Shown: in pieces, positions 1 through 9,145 of the stretch
How positions within the stretch are numbered: the stretch's first letter is position 1
Layout: every line of letters starts with the position of its first letter
Source of the DNA: Pseudomonas mandelii
GTDB taxonomy: Bacteria; Pseudomonadota; Gammaproteobacteria; Pseudomonadales; Pseudomonadaceae
Assembly: GCF_900106065.1 (NCBI RefSeq)
Contig: NZ_LT629796.1
Coordinates: 1,958,001-2,022,000 of the forward strand
Length of the DNA: 64,000 nucleotides
Direction: 5' to 3'
Notes under the pieces: model-generated
What the model was told of the DNA's origin: nothing
The model's input: only the letters and a program-made list of their open reading frames with translations
The model's database searches: none
Program-made: the position numbers and the translations under genes

Positions 1-7
1 AATCAGC

Positions 8-1012
8 ATGACTGAACCGACCTCCCTCGCCAGCTGGACCCGCGCCCTGCGCAAGCAACTCGATGCGCTGGGCCTCGACAGCACCGCTCTGTGCCAGCAG
101 GCGGGGCTCGACCCGCAATTGATGGACGACCCGAACGCCCGTTACCCGTTGTCGGGCACCACGCGCCTGTGGGAAATCGCGGTGCAGGTCAGCGGCGACC
201 CGGCGATTGGCTTGCGGGTGTCGCGTTTTGTCAGCCCGACCACGTTCCATGCGCTCGGTTATGCGCTGGTGGCCAGTGGCAGCCTGCGCGAAGTGTTCGA
301 GCGCATCGTGCGTTATCACCAGGTGGTCAGCGATGCGCTGGAACTGGAACTGACCCGCGCTGAAGATCGCTACCGCTTCCGTCTGAAAATTCCGCAAGGC
401 AATCCCGCACCGGCGCTGGAGGCCATCGACGCGTTTGCCGCGATTTACGTGCGCACCTGCCGCAATCGCCTGGGCCGCCAATATGCACCGCTGGCGGTGT
501 ATCTGCGCCGCCCGGAACCGGCCGACCCGCATCAATGGCACAAAGTCTTTCGTTCGCCGGTGCACTTCGCCGCCGACGAGGACCGACTGGAATTTGCCCT
601 CGTGGACTTCGACAGTCACCTGGACGATGCCAACCCGGAACTGGCTGAACACAACGAAGCAGTGCTCAAGCGTACTTTGGCGCAACTCAAGCCGCTGACG
701 TGGGAACGCAAGGTCCGCGATGCCATTGAAGAACAATTGCCCGAAGGCGAACCAAGCGCCGAACACATCGCCAAGGCCCTGCACCTGAGCTTGCGCAGCC
801 TGCAACGGCATCTGGCGGACGAAGGTTGTCGATTCGACGCGTTGCTCAATGAAAGCCGCGAAAACCTTGCGCTGCTGCACCTGCGTGACCCGCAATGCTC
901 GTTGAGTGAAGTCAGCTATATGCTGGGGTTCGCCGATACCAGCAGCTTCAGCCGCGCGTTCAAGCGCTGGACCGGGATGACACCGGGGCAGTTTCGGGAT
1001 GGGTTGCGGTGA
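8..1012 (+). CDS. AraC-family transcriptional regulator
   Basis: A 334-residue DNA-binding regulator. Residues about 20-205 match the N-terminal sensor domain found in OruR/ArgR-like AraC proteins (the 'arabinose-binding-like' domain, with the conserved segment FHALGYALVASGSLREVF). Residues about 240-334 form the double helix-turn-helix of the AraC family, ending in the usual signature around FADTSSFSRAFKRWTGMTPG. Length is normal for the family. The ATG at 8 lies almost at the window edge, so its ribosome site and any divergent target gene cannot be seen. The effector and target are unknown. The 3' end is followed by a REP pair that could stop transcription. Confidence 0.9.
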   Translation: MTEPTSLASWTRALRKQLDALGLDSTALCQQAGLDPQLMDDPNARYPLSGTTRLWEIAVQVSGDPAIGLRVSRFVSPTTFHALGYALVASGSLREVFERIVRYHQVVSDALELELTRAEDRYRFRLKIPQGNPAPALEAIDAFAAIYVRTCRNRLGRQYAPLAVYLRRPEPADPHQWHKVFRSPVHFAADEDRLEFALVDFDSHLDDANPELAEHNEAVLKRTLAQLKPLTWERKVRDAIEEQLPEGEPSAEHIAKALHLSLRSLQRHLADEGCRFDALLNESRENLALLHLRDPQCSLSEVSYMLGFADTSSFSRAFKRWTGMTPGQFRDGLR

Positions 1013-1045
1013 AACATCGGAAAGATGGTTTGCCAGAACCGACCT

Positions 1046-1140
1046 CTTCGCGGGCAAGCCTCGCTCCTACAGTGGTTCCATATGGACCACAATATCGCGG
1101 CAAATCGAAAAACCTGCAGGAGCAAGGCTTGCCCGCGAAG
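1046..1140. repeat. REP pair (REPIN) with imperfect arms
   Basis: Two inverted REP copies, CTTCGCGGGCAAGCCTCGCT at the left and its near complement ending GGCTTGCCCGCGAAG at the right, are separated by about 40 bases. The arms have mismatches (AGGAGCAAGG in place of AGGAGCGAGG). The element lies between the convergent AraC and receiver genes and could act as a bidirectional terminator. REPINs in Pseudomonas are mobilised by RAYT transposases; none is encoded in this window. Confidence 0.85.
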
Positions 1141-1168
1141 GGGCCAGGCCAGACACCGCAGTAACGCC

Positions 1169-1534
1169 CTAACGCCCCCGATCCCGCCGCAACAACTTGC
1201 GCACCCGCGTCACCAGTTCGCTCACAGCAAACGGCTTGAGCAGGTAATCATCTTCATGCAGCTCCAGACCGCGCAGGCGATCTTCGATGCCGTCCTTGGT
1301 GGTCAGCAACAGCACCGGCGTGTCGCCGAGCTTGCGGATCTGTTGCAGCAACTGCCAGCCGTTGAGCCCCGGCAGCATCACGTCGAGGATGATGAGTTCG
1401 TATTCGCCGGACTCGATAAAGCGACGCCCGTCCATACCGTTGAGCGCCACATCGACTGAATAACTCGCCTCGTTCAGGCCGTTGGCCAGGCGTTTGGCGA
1501 TCTCCGATTCGTCTTCTACTAGCAGCACACGCAT
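1169..1534 (-). CDS. Receiver-only response regulator (OmpR-type, output domain absent)
   Basis: A 121-residue CheY-like receiver domain. The acidic pocket (E7, D8, E9), the phospho-acceptor D51 in ILDVMLPG, T78 and K100 in DYLLKPF are all present, so it should be phosphorylatable. The sequence most resembles the receiver of CopR/IrlR-type OmpR-family regulators, which normally continue into a winged-helix DNA-binding domain. Here translation stops at about the inter-domain linker (LLRRDRGR), and only about 150 bases with a REP pair separate it from the next gene, so no output domain remains. No sensor kinase is adjacent. It may be a true single-domain regulator or a relic truncated by a REP insertion. 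Confidence 0.8.
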   Translation of the reverse strand: MRVLLVEDESEIAKRLANGLNEASYSVDVALNGMDGRRFIESGEYELIILDVMLPGLNGWQLLQQIRKLGDTPVLLLTTKDGIEDRLRGLELHEDDYLLKPFAVSELVTRVRKLLRRDRGR

Positions 1535-1604
1535 GGCACACCTCGATTGTCGTCATCACAGGCTAGGCGCGTTCGCGGGCAAAGCCCATCAAAAACGCTG
1601 AGTT

Positions 1605-2291
1605 TCAGAAAATCGCCAATGCCCGCAAGCCCTCGGCGTTGAGGATTTCGATCTCGCCATACTTCAAATTCAGAATGCCCTGCCCCTGCAAGTCCTTGAG
1701 GATCTGGTTGGTGGTCTGGCGCGACAGCGACAGCATTGACGCCAGTTGCTCCTGCGGCAGTTGCAGCACTCGGCGCGGCGGATCGTATTCGCCGTAGCCC
1801 TCGGCGATCATCAGCAGGCGGTGAGCCAGGCGTGCCGGGGCGGGCATCAGGCTCAGCTGTTCGAGGTTGATGAAGGTCAGGCGCAGTTTGTGGCTCATCA
1901 GCAATGCCAGCTGCCGCCAATACACCGGTTGTTCGTCGAGCAACGCCAGCAATGCCGCCTGCGGGATGTGCAACAGGGTGCACTGGCCAACGCCGAACGC
2001 ATCGTGGGTGCGTGGCTGGCCGTCGAACAGGCAGATTTCGCCGAACCAATGGGGCGACTCCACCAGGCTCAACAACGCTTCCTTGCCCTGCTCGCTGACC
2101 GCGCCGATGCGTACCGCGCCTTCGATCACCGCATACAACCCGCACGGCGGGTCACCGCGTTTGAACAACAGCTGCCCGGTCGACAACCGTCGCACCCGGG
2201 CCGCAGCCAGCAGACTATCCTGTAAGGGAACCGGTAAATGACTGAACCACTGCCCCGACTCCAGGCGCGAACGCCAAACCTGCATGTTCAT
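1605..2291 (-). CDS. Crp/Fnr-family transcriptional regulator
   Basis: A 228-residue protein with an N-terminal cyclic-nucleotide-binding-like barrel (about 20-135; motifs GDPPCGLYAVIEGAVRI and WFGEICLFDGQPRTH) and a C-terminal Crp-type winged helix (about 150-220; LPQEQLASMLSLSRQTTNQ as recognition region). There is no N-terminal Cys cluster, so it is not an oxygen-sensing Fnr. The start chosen is the ATG at 2291, preceded by CCAGGAG six bases upstream; the frame is open much further upstream, but that part is low-complexity antisense of the next gene. It is divergent from the Mpo1-like gene and lies 70 bases upstream of the receiver gene, so it may be cotranscribed with the latter. Ligand unknown. 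Confidence 0.9.
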   Translation of the reverse strand: MNMQVWRSRLESGQWFSHLPVPLQDSLLAAARVRRLSTGQLLFKRGDPPCGLYAVIEGAVRIGAVSEQGKEALLSLVESPHWFGEICLFDGQPRTHDAFGVGQCTLLHIPQAALLALLDEQPVYWRQLALLMSHKLRLTFINLEQLSLMPAPARLAHRLLMIAEGYGEYDPPRRVLQLPQEQLASMLSLSRQTTNQILKDLQGQGILNLKYGEIEILNAEGLRALAIF

Positions 2292-2375
2292 GAAAACTCC
2301 TGGAGATTGTCGCCTGCCTGACAGAGCGAAAGGTGAACCCGAGGCATGATCAATCACCCTACAGGAGGAATAACA

Positions 2376-2894
2376 ATGAAAAGCCTCGTTGACCATCTCA
2401 GTCAATACGCCGCTTACCACCGTGACCCGCGCAATATCGCCAGCCACTTTATCGGGATTCCGCTGATTGTGGTGGCGGTGGCGGTGCTGCTGTCGCGGCC
2501 GCAATGGGTCGGGGGCTGGGTGTCGCCGGCGGTGCTGCTGGCACTGGCCTCGGCATGGTTTTACCTGCGCCTGGAGGTACGCCTCGGGGTGTTGATGACG
2601 GTGCTGCTGGGGCTGTGCGTCTGGGCGGGTCAGGTTCTCGCGCAGCAAAGTACGCTGGTGTGGCTCTCGAGCGGGATCGGGATGTTTGTGGTGGGCTGGG
2701 CGATTCAGTTTGTCGGTCATCACTATGAAGGACGCAAACCGGCGTTTGTCGATGATGTGACGGGGTTGATTGTCGGGCCACTGTTTGTGGTGGTTGAACT
2801 GGCGTTTTTGCTAGGGATGCGGCGGGATTTGAAAGAGCAGATCGAGGCGCGAGTGGGTGGGGTGCGGGTCAATCCGAAGCGCGCTGCTGCGTAG
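2376..2894 (+). CDS. Mpo1-like (DUF962) membrane protein
   Basis: A 172-residue integral membrane protein of the DUF962/Mpo1 family. In yeast, Mpo1 is an Fe(II) alpha-dioxygenase that shortens 2-hydroxy fatty acids. Visible family marks are the N-terminal YHRDPRNIASHFIGIP segment with its His residues, four hydrophobic segments, and the second histidine motif QFVGHHYEGRKPAF. The start is the ATG at 2376 because AGGAGG lies seven to eight bases before it; an upstream ATG at 2346 has no such site. It is divergent from the Crp/Fnr gene, which may control it. A role in hydroxy-fatty-acid turnover is inferred from the family. Confidence 0.85.
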   Translation: MKSLVDHLSQYAAYHRDPRNIASHFIGIPLIVVAVAVLLSRPQWVGGWVSPAVLLALASAWFYLRLEVRLGVLMTVLLGLCVWAGQVLAQQSTLVWLSSGIGMFVVGWAIQFVGHHYEGRKPAFVDDVTGLIVGPLFVVVELAFLLGMRRDLKEQIEARVGGVRVNPKRAAA

Positions 2895-2900
2895 ATTGCT

Positions 2901-2977
2901 TTCGCGGGCAAGCCTCGCTTCTACAGGGGATCTATGTACGCCATAGATCCCCTGTAGAAGCGAGGCTTGCCCGCGAA
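2901..2977. repeat. REPIN, perfect 36-bp inverted repeat with 5-base loop
   Basis: The left arm starting TTCGCGGGCAAGCCTCGCTT (2901-2936) is matched base for base by its reverse complement at 2942-2977, with TACGC between. It sits exactly between the convergent 3' ends of the Mpo1-like gene and cysA and probably terminates both transcripts. Confidence 0.92.
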
Positions 2978-2986
2978 GCTTTTGCC

Positions 2987-3976
2987 TTAGATGTTGGCGA
3001 GTTTCTGCCAGACCTTGGGCTTGAAGAACAGCGTATCGCCCTTCGCCAGGTCGATCAGGCTGTCGTGATCCTTCACCACTTCAGCTTCGATCAACTCGCT
3101 CTGGCCTTCGACCTTCAACGTCACCCGAGTGGTCGCGCCCAGCGGACGGATATCCCGCACTTGCGCCGCGTGATGGTCTTCCAGCTCATGCCGCGACAGC
3201 GACACTTCATGCGGGCGGAACAGCACATGGTTGTCTTCGCCCAGATGCAGGCGGTTCGAATCGCCGAGGAAGTGATAAACGAAATCGCTGGCCGGGTTTT
3301 CGTAGACGTCGCCCGGTGAGCCGATCTGTTCGATCACGCCTTTGTTCATCACAACGATACGGTCGGCGACTTCCATGGCCTCTTCCTGGTCGTGGGTCAC
3401 GAATACCGAGGTCAGGTTGATGTCTTCGTGCAGCCGTGCGAGCCAGCGACGCAGCTCCTTGCGGACCTTGGCGTCGAGCGCCCCGAACGGTTCATCGAGC
3501 AGCAGGACTTTCGGCTCCACCGCCAAGGCACGGGCCAACGCGATACGCTGACGCTGGCCGCCGGAGAGTTGCTCCGGGTAGCGATCCGACAGCCAATCCA
3601 GTTGCACCATGTTCAGCAGTTCATGAACCTTCACCGCGATCTGGCTTTCGCGTGGGCGCTGGTTTTTCGGTTTCATGCGCAGGCCGAACGCGACGTTGTC
3701 AAACACCGTCATGTGACGGAACAGCGCGTAGTGCTGGAACACGAAGCCGACATTGCGATCACGCACGTCGTGGCCGGAGACGTCTTCACCGTGGAACACG
3801 ATGTTGCCCTGATCCGGGGTTTCCAGGCCGGCGATGATCCGCAGCAGCGTGGTCTTGCCGCAACCCGAAGGGCCGAGCAGGGCCACGAGTTCGCCGCTTT
3901 GAATGTCCAGGCTGATGTTGTCCAGCGCCTTGAACGCATTGAAATTCTTGCTGACGTTACGCACTTCGATCGACAT
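2987..3976 (-). CDS. cysA: Sulfate/thiosulfate ABC transporter ATP-binding protein CysA
   Basis: The 329-residue ATPase that powers sulfate and thiosulfate import at the inner membrane. Walker A is GPSGCGKTT (about 35-43), the Q-loop lies in [20 protein letters not shown], the ABC signature is [15 protein letters not shown] and Walker B is [16 protein letters not shown]-terminal TOBE-like part follows residue 240. Length matches Pseudomonas CysA. It is the last gene of the oscA-sbp-cysT-cysW-cysA run, three bases after cysW, and ends just before the perfect REPIN. Like other sulfate genes it is expected to be CysB-dependent and induced by sulfur limitation (knowledge of the regulon, not read from the sequence). 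Confidence 0.96.
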   Translation of the reverse strand: MSIEVRNVSKNFNAFKALDNISLDIQSGELVALLGPSGCGKTTLLRIIAGLETPDQGNIVFHGEDVSGHDVRDRNVGFVFQHYALFRHMTVFDNVAFGLRMKPKNQRPRESQIAVKVHELLNMVQLDWLSDRYPEQLSGGQRQRIALARALAVEPKVLLLDEPFGALDAKVRKELRRWLARLHEDINLTSVFVTHDQEEAMEVADRIVVMNKGVIEQIGSPGDVYENPASDFVYHFLGDSNRLHLGEDNHVLFRPHEVSLSRHELEDHHAAQVRDIRPLGATTRVTLKVEGQSELIEAEVVKDHDSLIDLAKGDTLFFKPKVWQKLANI

Positions 3977-3979
3977 GAC

Positions 3980-4849
3980 TTATTCCTCCGCGGCGCTGGC
4001 GCGCAGGCGGTTAATACGGTTTTCGCTCCACTGCTTGAGCAGCAGGATGCAGAGCGCCAGGATCAGCAACAGGCTCGCCACAGCGAACGCGGCCACGTGG
4101 TTGTATTCGTTGTAGAGGATCTCGACGTGCAGCGGCAGGGTGTTGGTCACCCCGCGAATGTGCCCGGAAACCACCGACACCGCACCGAATTCACCCATGG
4201 CCCGCGCGGTACACAACACCACGCCGTAGATCAGACCCCATTTAATGTTGGGAACGGTGACGTGCCAGAACATCTGCCAGCCATTGGCCCCGAGCAAGCG
4301 CGCAGCCTCTTCTTCCTGGGTGCCTTGTTCCTGCATCAGCGGGATCAGTTCACGCGCCACGAACGGCACGGTGACGAAAATCGTCGCCAACACGATGCCC
4401 GGCAAGGCGAAGACGATCTGGATGTCGTGATCCTGCAACCACGGCCCGAACAGGCCCTGGGCGCCAAACATCAGCACGTAGACCAGACCGGCGATGACCG
4501 GCGATACCGAGAACGGCAGGTCGATCAGCGTGACCAGCATACTTTTGCCACGGAACGAGTATTTGCTCACGCACCATGCAGCGCTGACACCGAACACCAG
4601 GTTCAGCGGCACTGATATCAGCACGGCGATCACCGTGAGTTTCAGGGCCGACAACGCGTCGGGTTCGAAGATCGCGGTGAAGAACGCACCGATTCCGAGC
4701 TTTAGGCCCTGAGATACCACGATCACCAGCGGCAGCAACAGGAACAGGACGAACACCAGCCAGCCAAGGCCGATCAGGATTCGCCGCGACGAAGCACTGC
4801 CACGGCGGGCGGCGTTCGAGGAAGCAGCAGCAATAGACGATTGGGACAT
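3980..4849 (-). CDS. cysW: Sulfate ABC transporter permease CysW
   Basis: A 289-residue inner-membrane permease subunit. Six hydrophobic segments are visible, beginning with [21 protein letters not shown], and the cytoplasmic EAA loop that docks on CysA reads [20 protein letters not shown]. It forms the channel together with CysT. The gene lies 12 bases after cysT and 3 bases before cysA, consistent with one transcript. Identity is separated from CysT by gene order and by the N-terminal extension with basic residues. Confidence 0.95.
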   Translation of the reverse strand: MSQSSIAAASSNAARRGSASSRRILIGLGWLVFVLFLLLPLVIVVSQGLKLGIGAFFTAIFEPDALSALKLTVIAVLISVPLNLVFGVSAAWCVSKYSFRGKSMLVTLIDLPFSVSPVIAGLVYVLMFGAQGLFGPWLQDHDIQIVFALPGIVLATIFVTVPFVARELIPLMQEQGTQEEEAARLLGANGWQMFWHVTVPNIKWGLIYGVVLCTARAMGEFGAVSVVSGHIRGVTNTLPLHVEILYNEYNHVAAFAVASLLLILALCILLLKQWSENRINRLRASAAEE

Positions 4850-4861
4850 TTCTGCGCCTCC

Positions 4862-5680
4862 TTATGGGGTTTCGATGCGCCGCTGCAGCAGGTTGATCAG
4901 CAGCAACAGGACGAAGGAAACCACCAGCATCAGTACACCAATGGACGTGGCGCCGGTGTAATCGTACTGGTCGAGTTTGACCATGATCAGCAGCGGCAGG
5001 ATCTCGGTTTTCATCGGCATATTGCCGGCGATGAAAATCACCGAACCGTACTCTCCGACCCCGCGGGCAAAGGCCAACGCGAAACCGGTCAGCCAGGCTG
5101 GCAGCAGCGCGGGCACCAGAATATGGCGGAAAACCTGTAGCGGTTTTGCACCCAGGCACGCTGCCGCTTCTTCCACTTCACGCGGGATATCAGCCAATAC
5201 TGGCTGTACGGTACGTACTACGAATGGAAGTGTCACAAAAGTGAGGGCGAGGGTGATGCCGAGGGGGGTATACGCGATCTTGAAACCCAGGTCCGCTGCA
5301 AACTGACCCACCCAACCATTGGGCGCGTATAGCGCAGTCAGCGCGATACCGGCCACGGCGGTGGGCAAAGCGAAGGGTAGGTCGATCATCGCATCGATGA
5401 CTTTGCGTCCTGGGAAGGTATAGCGCACCAGCACCCAGGCCAGCAGCGTGCCGATAATGCCGTTGATGATCGCGGCATAGAGCGCGGTGCCGAAGCTCAG
5501 CTTCAACGCCGCCAGCACCCGTGGCGCCGAGATAATCGCCCAGAACTGATCCCAGGTAAGTTGGGCGGCATGCACAAACATCGCCGCCAGTGGAATGAGC
5601 ACAATCAGGCTGAGGTACACCAAGGTGTAGCCCAGCGTCAGCCCGAAGCCGGGTATGACGGGGGAGATACGACGCGACAT
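4862..5680 (-). CDS. cysT: Sulfate ABC transporter permease CysT (CysU)
   Basis: A 272-residue inner-membrane permease with six hydrophobic segments (the first is FGLTLGYTLVYLSLIVLIPL). The EAA loop reads REVEEAAACLGAKPLQVFRH, and the family segment PFALPTAVAGIALTALY is present. It pairs with CysW to form the sulfate channel. It follows sbp by 69 bases, a gap that contains a weak stem-loop, so expression of the membrane part may be lower than that of the binding protein. Confidence 0.95.
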   Translation of the reverse strand: MSRRISPVIPGFGLTLGYTLVYLSLIVLIPLAAMFVHAAQLTWDQFWAIISAPRVLAALKLSFGTALYAAIINGIIGTLLAWVLVRYTFPGRKVIDAMIDLPFALPTAVAGIALTALYAPNGWVGQFAADLGFKIAYTPLGITLALTFVTLPFVVRTVQPVLADIPREVEEAAACLGAKPLQVFRHILVPALLPAWLTGFALAFARGVGEYGSVIFIAGNMPMKTEILPLLIMVKLDQYDYTGATSIGVLMLVVSFVLLLLINLLQRRIETP

Positions 5681-5708
5681 AAAAGTCCTTGGTTGAGAAC
5701 GCGCAAAG

Positions 5709-5727
5709 CCCCGAACTTAAATCCGGG
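5709..5727 (-). terminator. Possible attenuating stem-loop between sbp and cysT
   Basis: Reading the minus strand, CCCGGA and TTCGGGG can pair around the loop TTTAAG (one G-T pair). There is no strong T-run, so partial termination or mRNA processing is more likely than a full stop. This would fit the need for more binding protein than permease. Confidence 0.35.
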
Positions 5728-5749
5728 ACTCGTTGATGGCTATTTAAAA

Positions 5750-6763
5750 CTACTGCGCCTGGTAGATCTGGTCGAACACACCGCCATCATTGAAGAATTT
5801 CGGCTGAGCGCTTTTCCAGCCGCCGAAATCCTTGTCGATGGTCACCAGGTCCAGGGTCGGGAACTGCTTGCTGTACTTGGCGGCCACATCCTTGTCACGT
5901 GGACGATAGAAGTTTTTCGCCGCAATTTCCTGGCCGGCCGGGCTGTACAGGTGCTTGAGGTACGCCTCGGCGATCTCGGCGTTGCCCTTTTTCTCGGCGT
6001 TCTTGTCGACCACAGCCACCGGTGGTTCGGCGAGGATCGACAGCGAAGGCACAACGATTTCGAACTTGTCCGCGCCGCCGTCTTCTTTCAAAGCCAGGAA
6101 CGCTTCGTTTTCCCAGGCCAGCAATACGTCACCCTGACCGTTGTTGACGAAGGTAATGGTCGAACCGCGAGCGCCGGTGTCCAGGACCGGCACATGCTTG
6201 AACAGGGTCTGCACGTATTCCTTGGCCTTGGCTTCGTCACCACCGTTGGCTTTCAGGCCGTAGGCCCAGGCCGCGAGGAAGTTCCAGCGCGCACCGCCGG
6301 AGGTTTTCGGATTAGGAGTGATGACCGACACGTCGTTTTTGACCAGGTCGCCCCAGTCCTTGATGCCTTTAGGGTTGCCCTTGCGTACCAGGAACACGAT
6401 GGTCGAGGTGTAAGGCGTGCTCGCCTCGGGAAGACGCTTCTGCCAGTCGACCGGCAGGGTCTTGCCGAGTTTTGCGATTTCGTCGATGTCACCGGCCAGG
6501 GCCAGGGTCACCACGTCGGCGCGCAGGCCATCGATCACGGCACGGCCTTGTTTGCCGGAACCACCGTGGGACTGCTGGATTTTCACGTTATCGCCAGCGT
6601 GGTCCTTCTTCCAGAAGTTGACGAACTCGGCGTTGTAATCCTGATACAGCTCGCGAGTCGGGTCATACGACACGTTGAGCAACTCGTAATCCTTGGCAAC
6701 CGCAGAACCAGCAAAAAATGCACTGGCCAGGGCGGCCAAAGCGAAATGACGAATCGACGACAT
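5750..6763 (-). CDS. sbp: Periplasmic sulfate-binding protein Sbp
   Basis: A 337-residue periplasmic solute receptor. The signal peptide is visible ([18 protein letters not shown], cleavage before [20 protein letters not shown]), and the mature start is the hallmark of sulfate/thiosulfate-binding proteins. Internal family segments such as [20 protein letters not shown] and [16 protein letters not shown] contain the sulfate-coordinating Ser/Gly residues. It delivers sulfate to CysTWA. It lies 75 bases downstream of oscA, the order seen in P. aeruginosa. Strong sulfur-starvation induction is expected from the family. Confidence 0.96.
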   Translation of the reverse strand: MSSIRHFALAALASAFFAGSAVAKDYELLNVSYDPTRELYQDYNAEFVNFWKKDHAGDNVKIQQSHGGSGKQGRAVIDGLRADVVTLALAGDIDEIAKLGKTLPVDWQKRLPEASTPYTSTIVFLVRKGNPKGIKDWGDLVKNDVSVITPNPKTSGGARWNFLAAWAYGLKANGGDEAKAKEYVQTLFKHVPVLDTGARGSTITFVNNGQGDVLLAWENEAFLALKEDGGADKFEIVVPSLSILAEPPVAVVDKNAEKKGNAEIAEAYLKHLYSPAGQEIAAKNFYRPRDKDVAAKYSKQFPTLDLVTIDKDFGGWKSAQPKFFNDGGVFDQIYQAQ

Positions 6764-6838
6764 GGTGAAAGCTCCTGGAATTCTTGGATGTGTTGGCTTT
6801 TTTTATGGAGTGCTGGAAGCGCGGGCTGCCGGTTTTTT

Positions 6839-7021
6839 TCAGCTCGGTTTGTTGCTCGGGCTTTGCAGACGGAATTTTTCTTTGCGTTCGATCTGGACCA
6901 CCTGGGCGTTGTGCACGGTGATCTCGACTGCGCCAAAACGCAGGTCGCGCAGTGCGCTCTGGATCTCACGCAAGATGGTGGCTTCGTCTTGACCCTCAAC
7001 GCTACGTAGGGATGCGCTCAT
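6839..7021 (-). CDS. oscA: Sulfur-starvation response protein OscA (DUF2292/YezD-like)
   Basis: A 60-residue soluble protein of the DUF2292/YezD family. The core reads ILREIQSALRDLRFGAVEIT followed by VHNAQVVQIERKEKFRL, typical of OscA, a small Pseudomonas protein needed for growth on organosulfur compounds and for chromate tolerance in P. corrugata. Its place immediately upstream of sbp is the conserved one. The biochemical action is not known. It is the first gene of the sulfate run, so the promoter of the whole set should lie in 7022-7225. Confidence 0.88.
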   Translation of the reverse strand: MSASLRSVEGQDEATILREIQSALRDLRFGAVEITVHNAQVVQIERKEKFRLQSPSNKPS

Positions 7022-7103
7022 GGTGCTGCTCCTTCAACTGAGAGATTGCCTGGCAGTGGCGGCACTGCTTGCGGCGTGAGAGCAATACTAGAGACGCGTA
7101 GAT

Positions 7104-7128
7104 ATTCTTAAAAAGACTATTTAAGAAT
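7104..7128. promoter_or_regulatory. 9-bp inverted repeat upstream of oscA (candidate operator/promoter)
   Basis: ATTCTTAAA (7104-7112) and TTTAAGAAT (7120-7128) are perfect inverted arms with a 7-base spacer, in a strikingly AT-rich patch of an otherwise GC-rich gap, 83-107 bases upstream of the oscA start. The position suits an activator site or the -35/-10 region for the sulfur-limitation response. CysB is the obvious candidate protein, but its sites are too loose to assign by eye. Confidence 0.5.
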
Positions 7129-7225
7129 GTTTATATAACCAGAAAGCAGATCGCTTCGGCGCTATGCGCGAAGGGGGGAAGTATCCGGTGACGCTTTGCG
7201 TCACGGATTAAGGGGGGACCTGCGC

Positions 7226-9145
7226 TTAGCGAATTTCCGGCGCATGCGCCCAATCGAGCTGCTCGGCCGGAACCGGTCGCCCAAACCAGTAGCCCTGGCC
7301 CAGATCGCAATCGTGTTCGAGCAGGAAACGCGCCTGCTCGACCTGCTCGATCCCTTCGGCGTGCACCTGCATCCCCATGCTTTGCGCCAGCGCGATAATC
7401 ACCCGCACGATCGCCACGTCGTCCTCATCCCACGGCAATCCTGCGACGAAGCCCTGATCGATCTTGAGCTTCTGCACCGGCAAACGCTTGAGCCGCAGCA
7501 GCGACGAATAGCCGGTGCCGAAATCATCGATGGCCAGCCGCACACCCAACTCGCGCAGTCGATGCATCTGCTCCAAGGCCACTTCCGGGTCTTCCATGAC
7601 CGCGCTCTCGGTGACTTCCAGTTCCAGAAACGCTGGATCGAGCCCGGTTTCGTGAAGCACTTTCGCCACTTGCTGAAACAGCTCACGGCGAGCGAACAGT
7701 CGAGACGAGACGTTTACCGCGATAAACGACAACGCCACACCGGCCTGCTGCCACGAGCACATTTGCTGACAAGCCTGGCGCATCACCCACGCATCGATCT
7801 CCGCGATCAACCCGGTGCGTTCGGCGATGGGAATGAATTCTGCCGGCGGCACCAGCCCCCGTTGCGGATGCTCCCAGCGCACCAACGCCTCGGCGCCCAC
7901 CAGGCGACGGGTCCTGAGGTCGTGAACCGGCTGGTAATAAACGCGCAGCTCCTGCTGCTCCAGCGCTCGGCGCAGCTCAACAGCCGTTTCGACCCGATTC
8001 TGGGCATGGGCGGTCAGCTCTTCGGTGTACAAGGCGTAGCCATCGCGACCGGCGCTTTTGGCCTTGAACAGCGCCGAGTCAGCGTTACGCAATAATTGTT
8101 CGGCGCTCAATGCATCGCCGGGGAACAGACTGATACCGATGCTGGTATTGATGAACAGTTGATGCCCGCCGATCAGGAACGGCTCTTTGAGAGCATCAAT
8201 GATCCGTTGCGCAAGCGCCGCCGCCTGCATCAACTGCGGACAGCTTTCGGCGAGCACCGCGAACTCATCGCCACCGAGCCGCGCCAGCGTGAGCTCCGGC
8301 CCGAGCATGGCCTGCAATCGCTCGGCCACGGCCTTGAGCAGTTCGTCACCGATGGTGTGCCCAAGGCTGTCGTTGATCATTTTGAAATGATCCAGGTCGA
8401 TCATCAGTAATGCACAGCCACGCTTGTGCAGTTGCGCCGACGTCAGCGCCTGCTCGGTACGGTCGGTGAACAGCAAACGGTTAGGCAGATCCGTCAGCGG
8501 ATCGTGATGAGCCAGATGCTTGAGCTCATGTTCGGAATTCTTGATTGCGCTAATGTCGGAAAACACCGCGACGTAATGGCTGAGCTGGCCCTGATCGTCG
8601 CGAATGACGCGGATCGTCTGCCATTGCGGGTAGATCTCACCGCTTTTGCGGCGGTTCCAGATCTCCCCGCTCCACTCGCCGAGGCTCTTGAGTGTCACGA
8701 ACATCGTCTGGTAAAAATCCGCGGGGTGATGGCCCGACTTGAACAGGCTCGGTCGCTGACCCAGCACTTCCGCCTGCGAGTAGCCGGTGATTTCCATGAA
8801 CGCCCGGTTAACGTGGACGATCAGCCCATTGCTATCGGTGACCAGCACACCTTCACGTGTGCAATCGAACACCGCGGCCGCCTGGCGCAAACGCTCGCGC
8901 TCTTCATGACGCTCACTCAATGTGTTGCCGATCCCCAGGCAACGGAGCAATCGCGCTCTGGCAACGAAGATCAGGCCGGTGCTCAGCAGGATCCAGGCAT
9001 AACCGTTGATCAGTTGCCAACGTACCAGCTCGTCGGAGCCATCGAAGAAACTGTTCAATAAATAGCCGCTGAGCTGCAGCCAGACGATGGAAATCAATAG
9101 ATAGAGCAGCGCTGCTCGCGACGCGTCGCGATAGGTGGCAGACAT
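7226..9145 (-). CDS. pipA: Membrane PAS-GGDEF-EAL c-di-GMP enzyme (PipA/PA0285-like)
   Basis: A 639-residue inner-membrane protein. Two hydrophobic segments near residues 10-30 and 45-62 precede a PAS domain (about 85-205), a GGDEF domain with intact motif (LARLGGDEFAVL) but no RxxD inhibitory site, and an EAL domain with intact motif (GAEALVRWEHP) and the loop segment AIDDFGTGYSSLLRLKRLPV. By position next to oscA-sbp and desA it corresponds to P. aeruginosa PA0285 (PipA), described as a phosphodiesterase. Both catalytic motifs look complete, so the direction of activity cannot be read from sequence alone. Confidence 0.88.
   Translation of the reverse strand: MSATYRDASRAALLYLLISIVWLQLSGYLLNSFFDGSDELVRWQLINGYAWILLSTGLIFVARARLLRCLGIGNTLSERHEERERLRQAAAVFDCTREGVLVTDSNGLIVHVNRAFMEITGYSQAEVLGQRPSLFKSGHHPADFYQTMFVTLKSLGEWSGEIWNRRKSGEIYPQWQTIRVIRDDQGQLSHYVAVFSDISAIKNSEHELKHLAHHDPLTDLPNRLLFTDRTEQALTSAQLHKRGCALLMIDLDHFKMINDSLGHTIGDELLKAVAERLQAMLGPELTLARLGGDEFAVLAESCPQLMQAAALAQRIIDALKEPFLIGGHQLFINTSIGISLFPGDALSAEQLLRNADSALFKAKSAGRDGYALYTEELTAHAQNRVETAVELRRALEQQELRVYYQPVHDLRTRRLVGAEALVRWEHPQRGLVPPAEFIPIAERTGLIAEIDAWVMRQACQQMCSWQQAGVALSFIAVNVSSRLFARRELFQQVAKVLHETGLDPAFLELEVTESAVMEDPEVALEQMHRLRELGVRLAIDDFGTGYSSLLRLKRLPVQKLKIDQGFVAGLPWDEDDVAIVRVIIALAQSMGMQVHAEGIEQVEQARFLLEHDCDLGQGYWFGRPVPAEQLDWAHAPEIR

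Noticed and set aside
1569-1588. GTTCGCGGGCAAAGCCC as another REP element
   Set aside because: Only one short, degraded arm can be seen; too little to call.
3392-4615. 407-codon frame opposite cysA/cysW
   Set aside because: It lies over two certain genes, has a His/Arg/Gln-rich composition typical of antisense in GC-rich DNA, and has no ribosome site.
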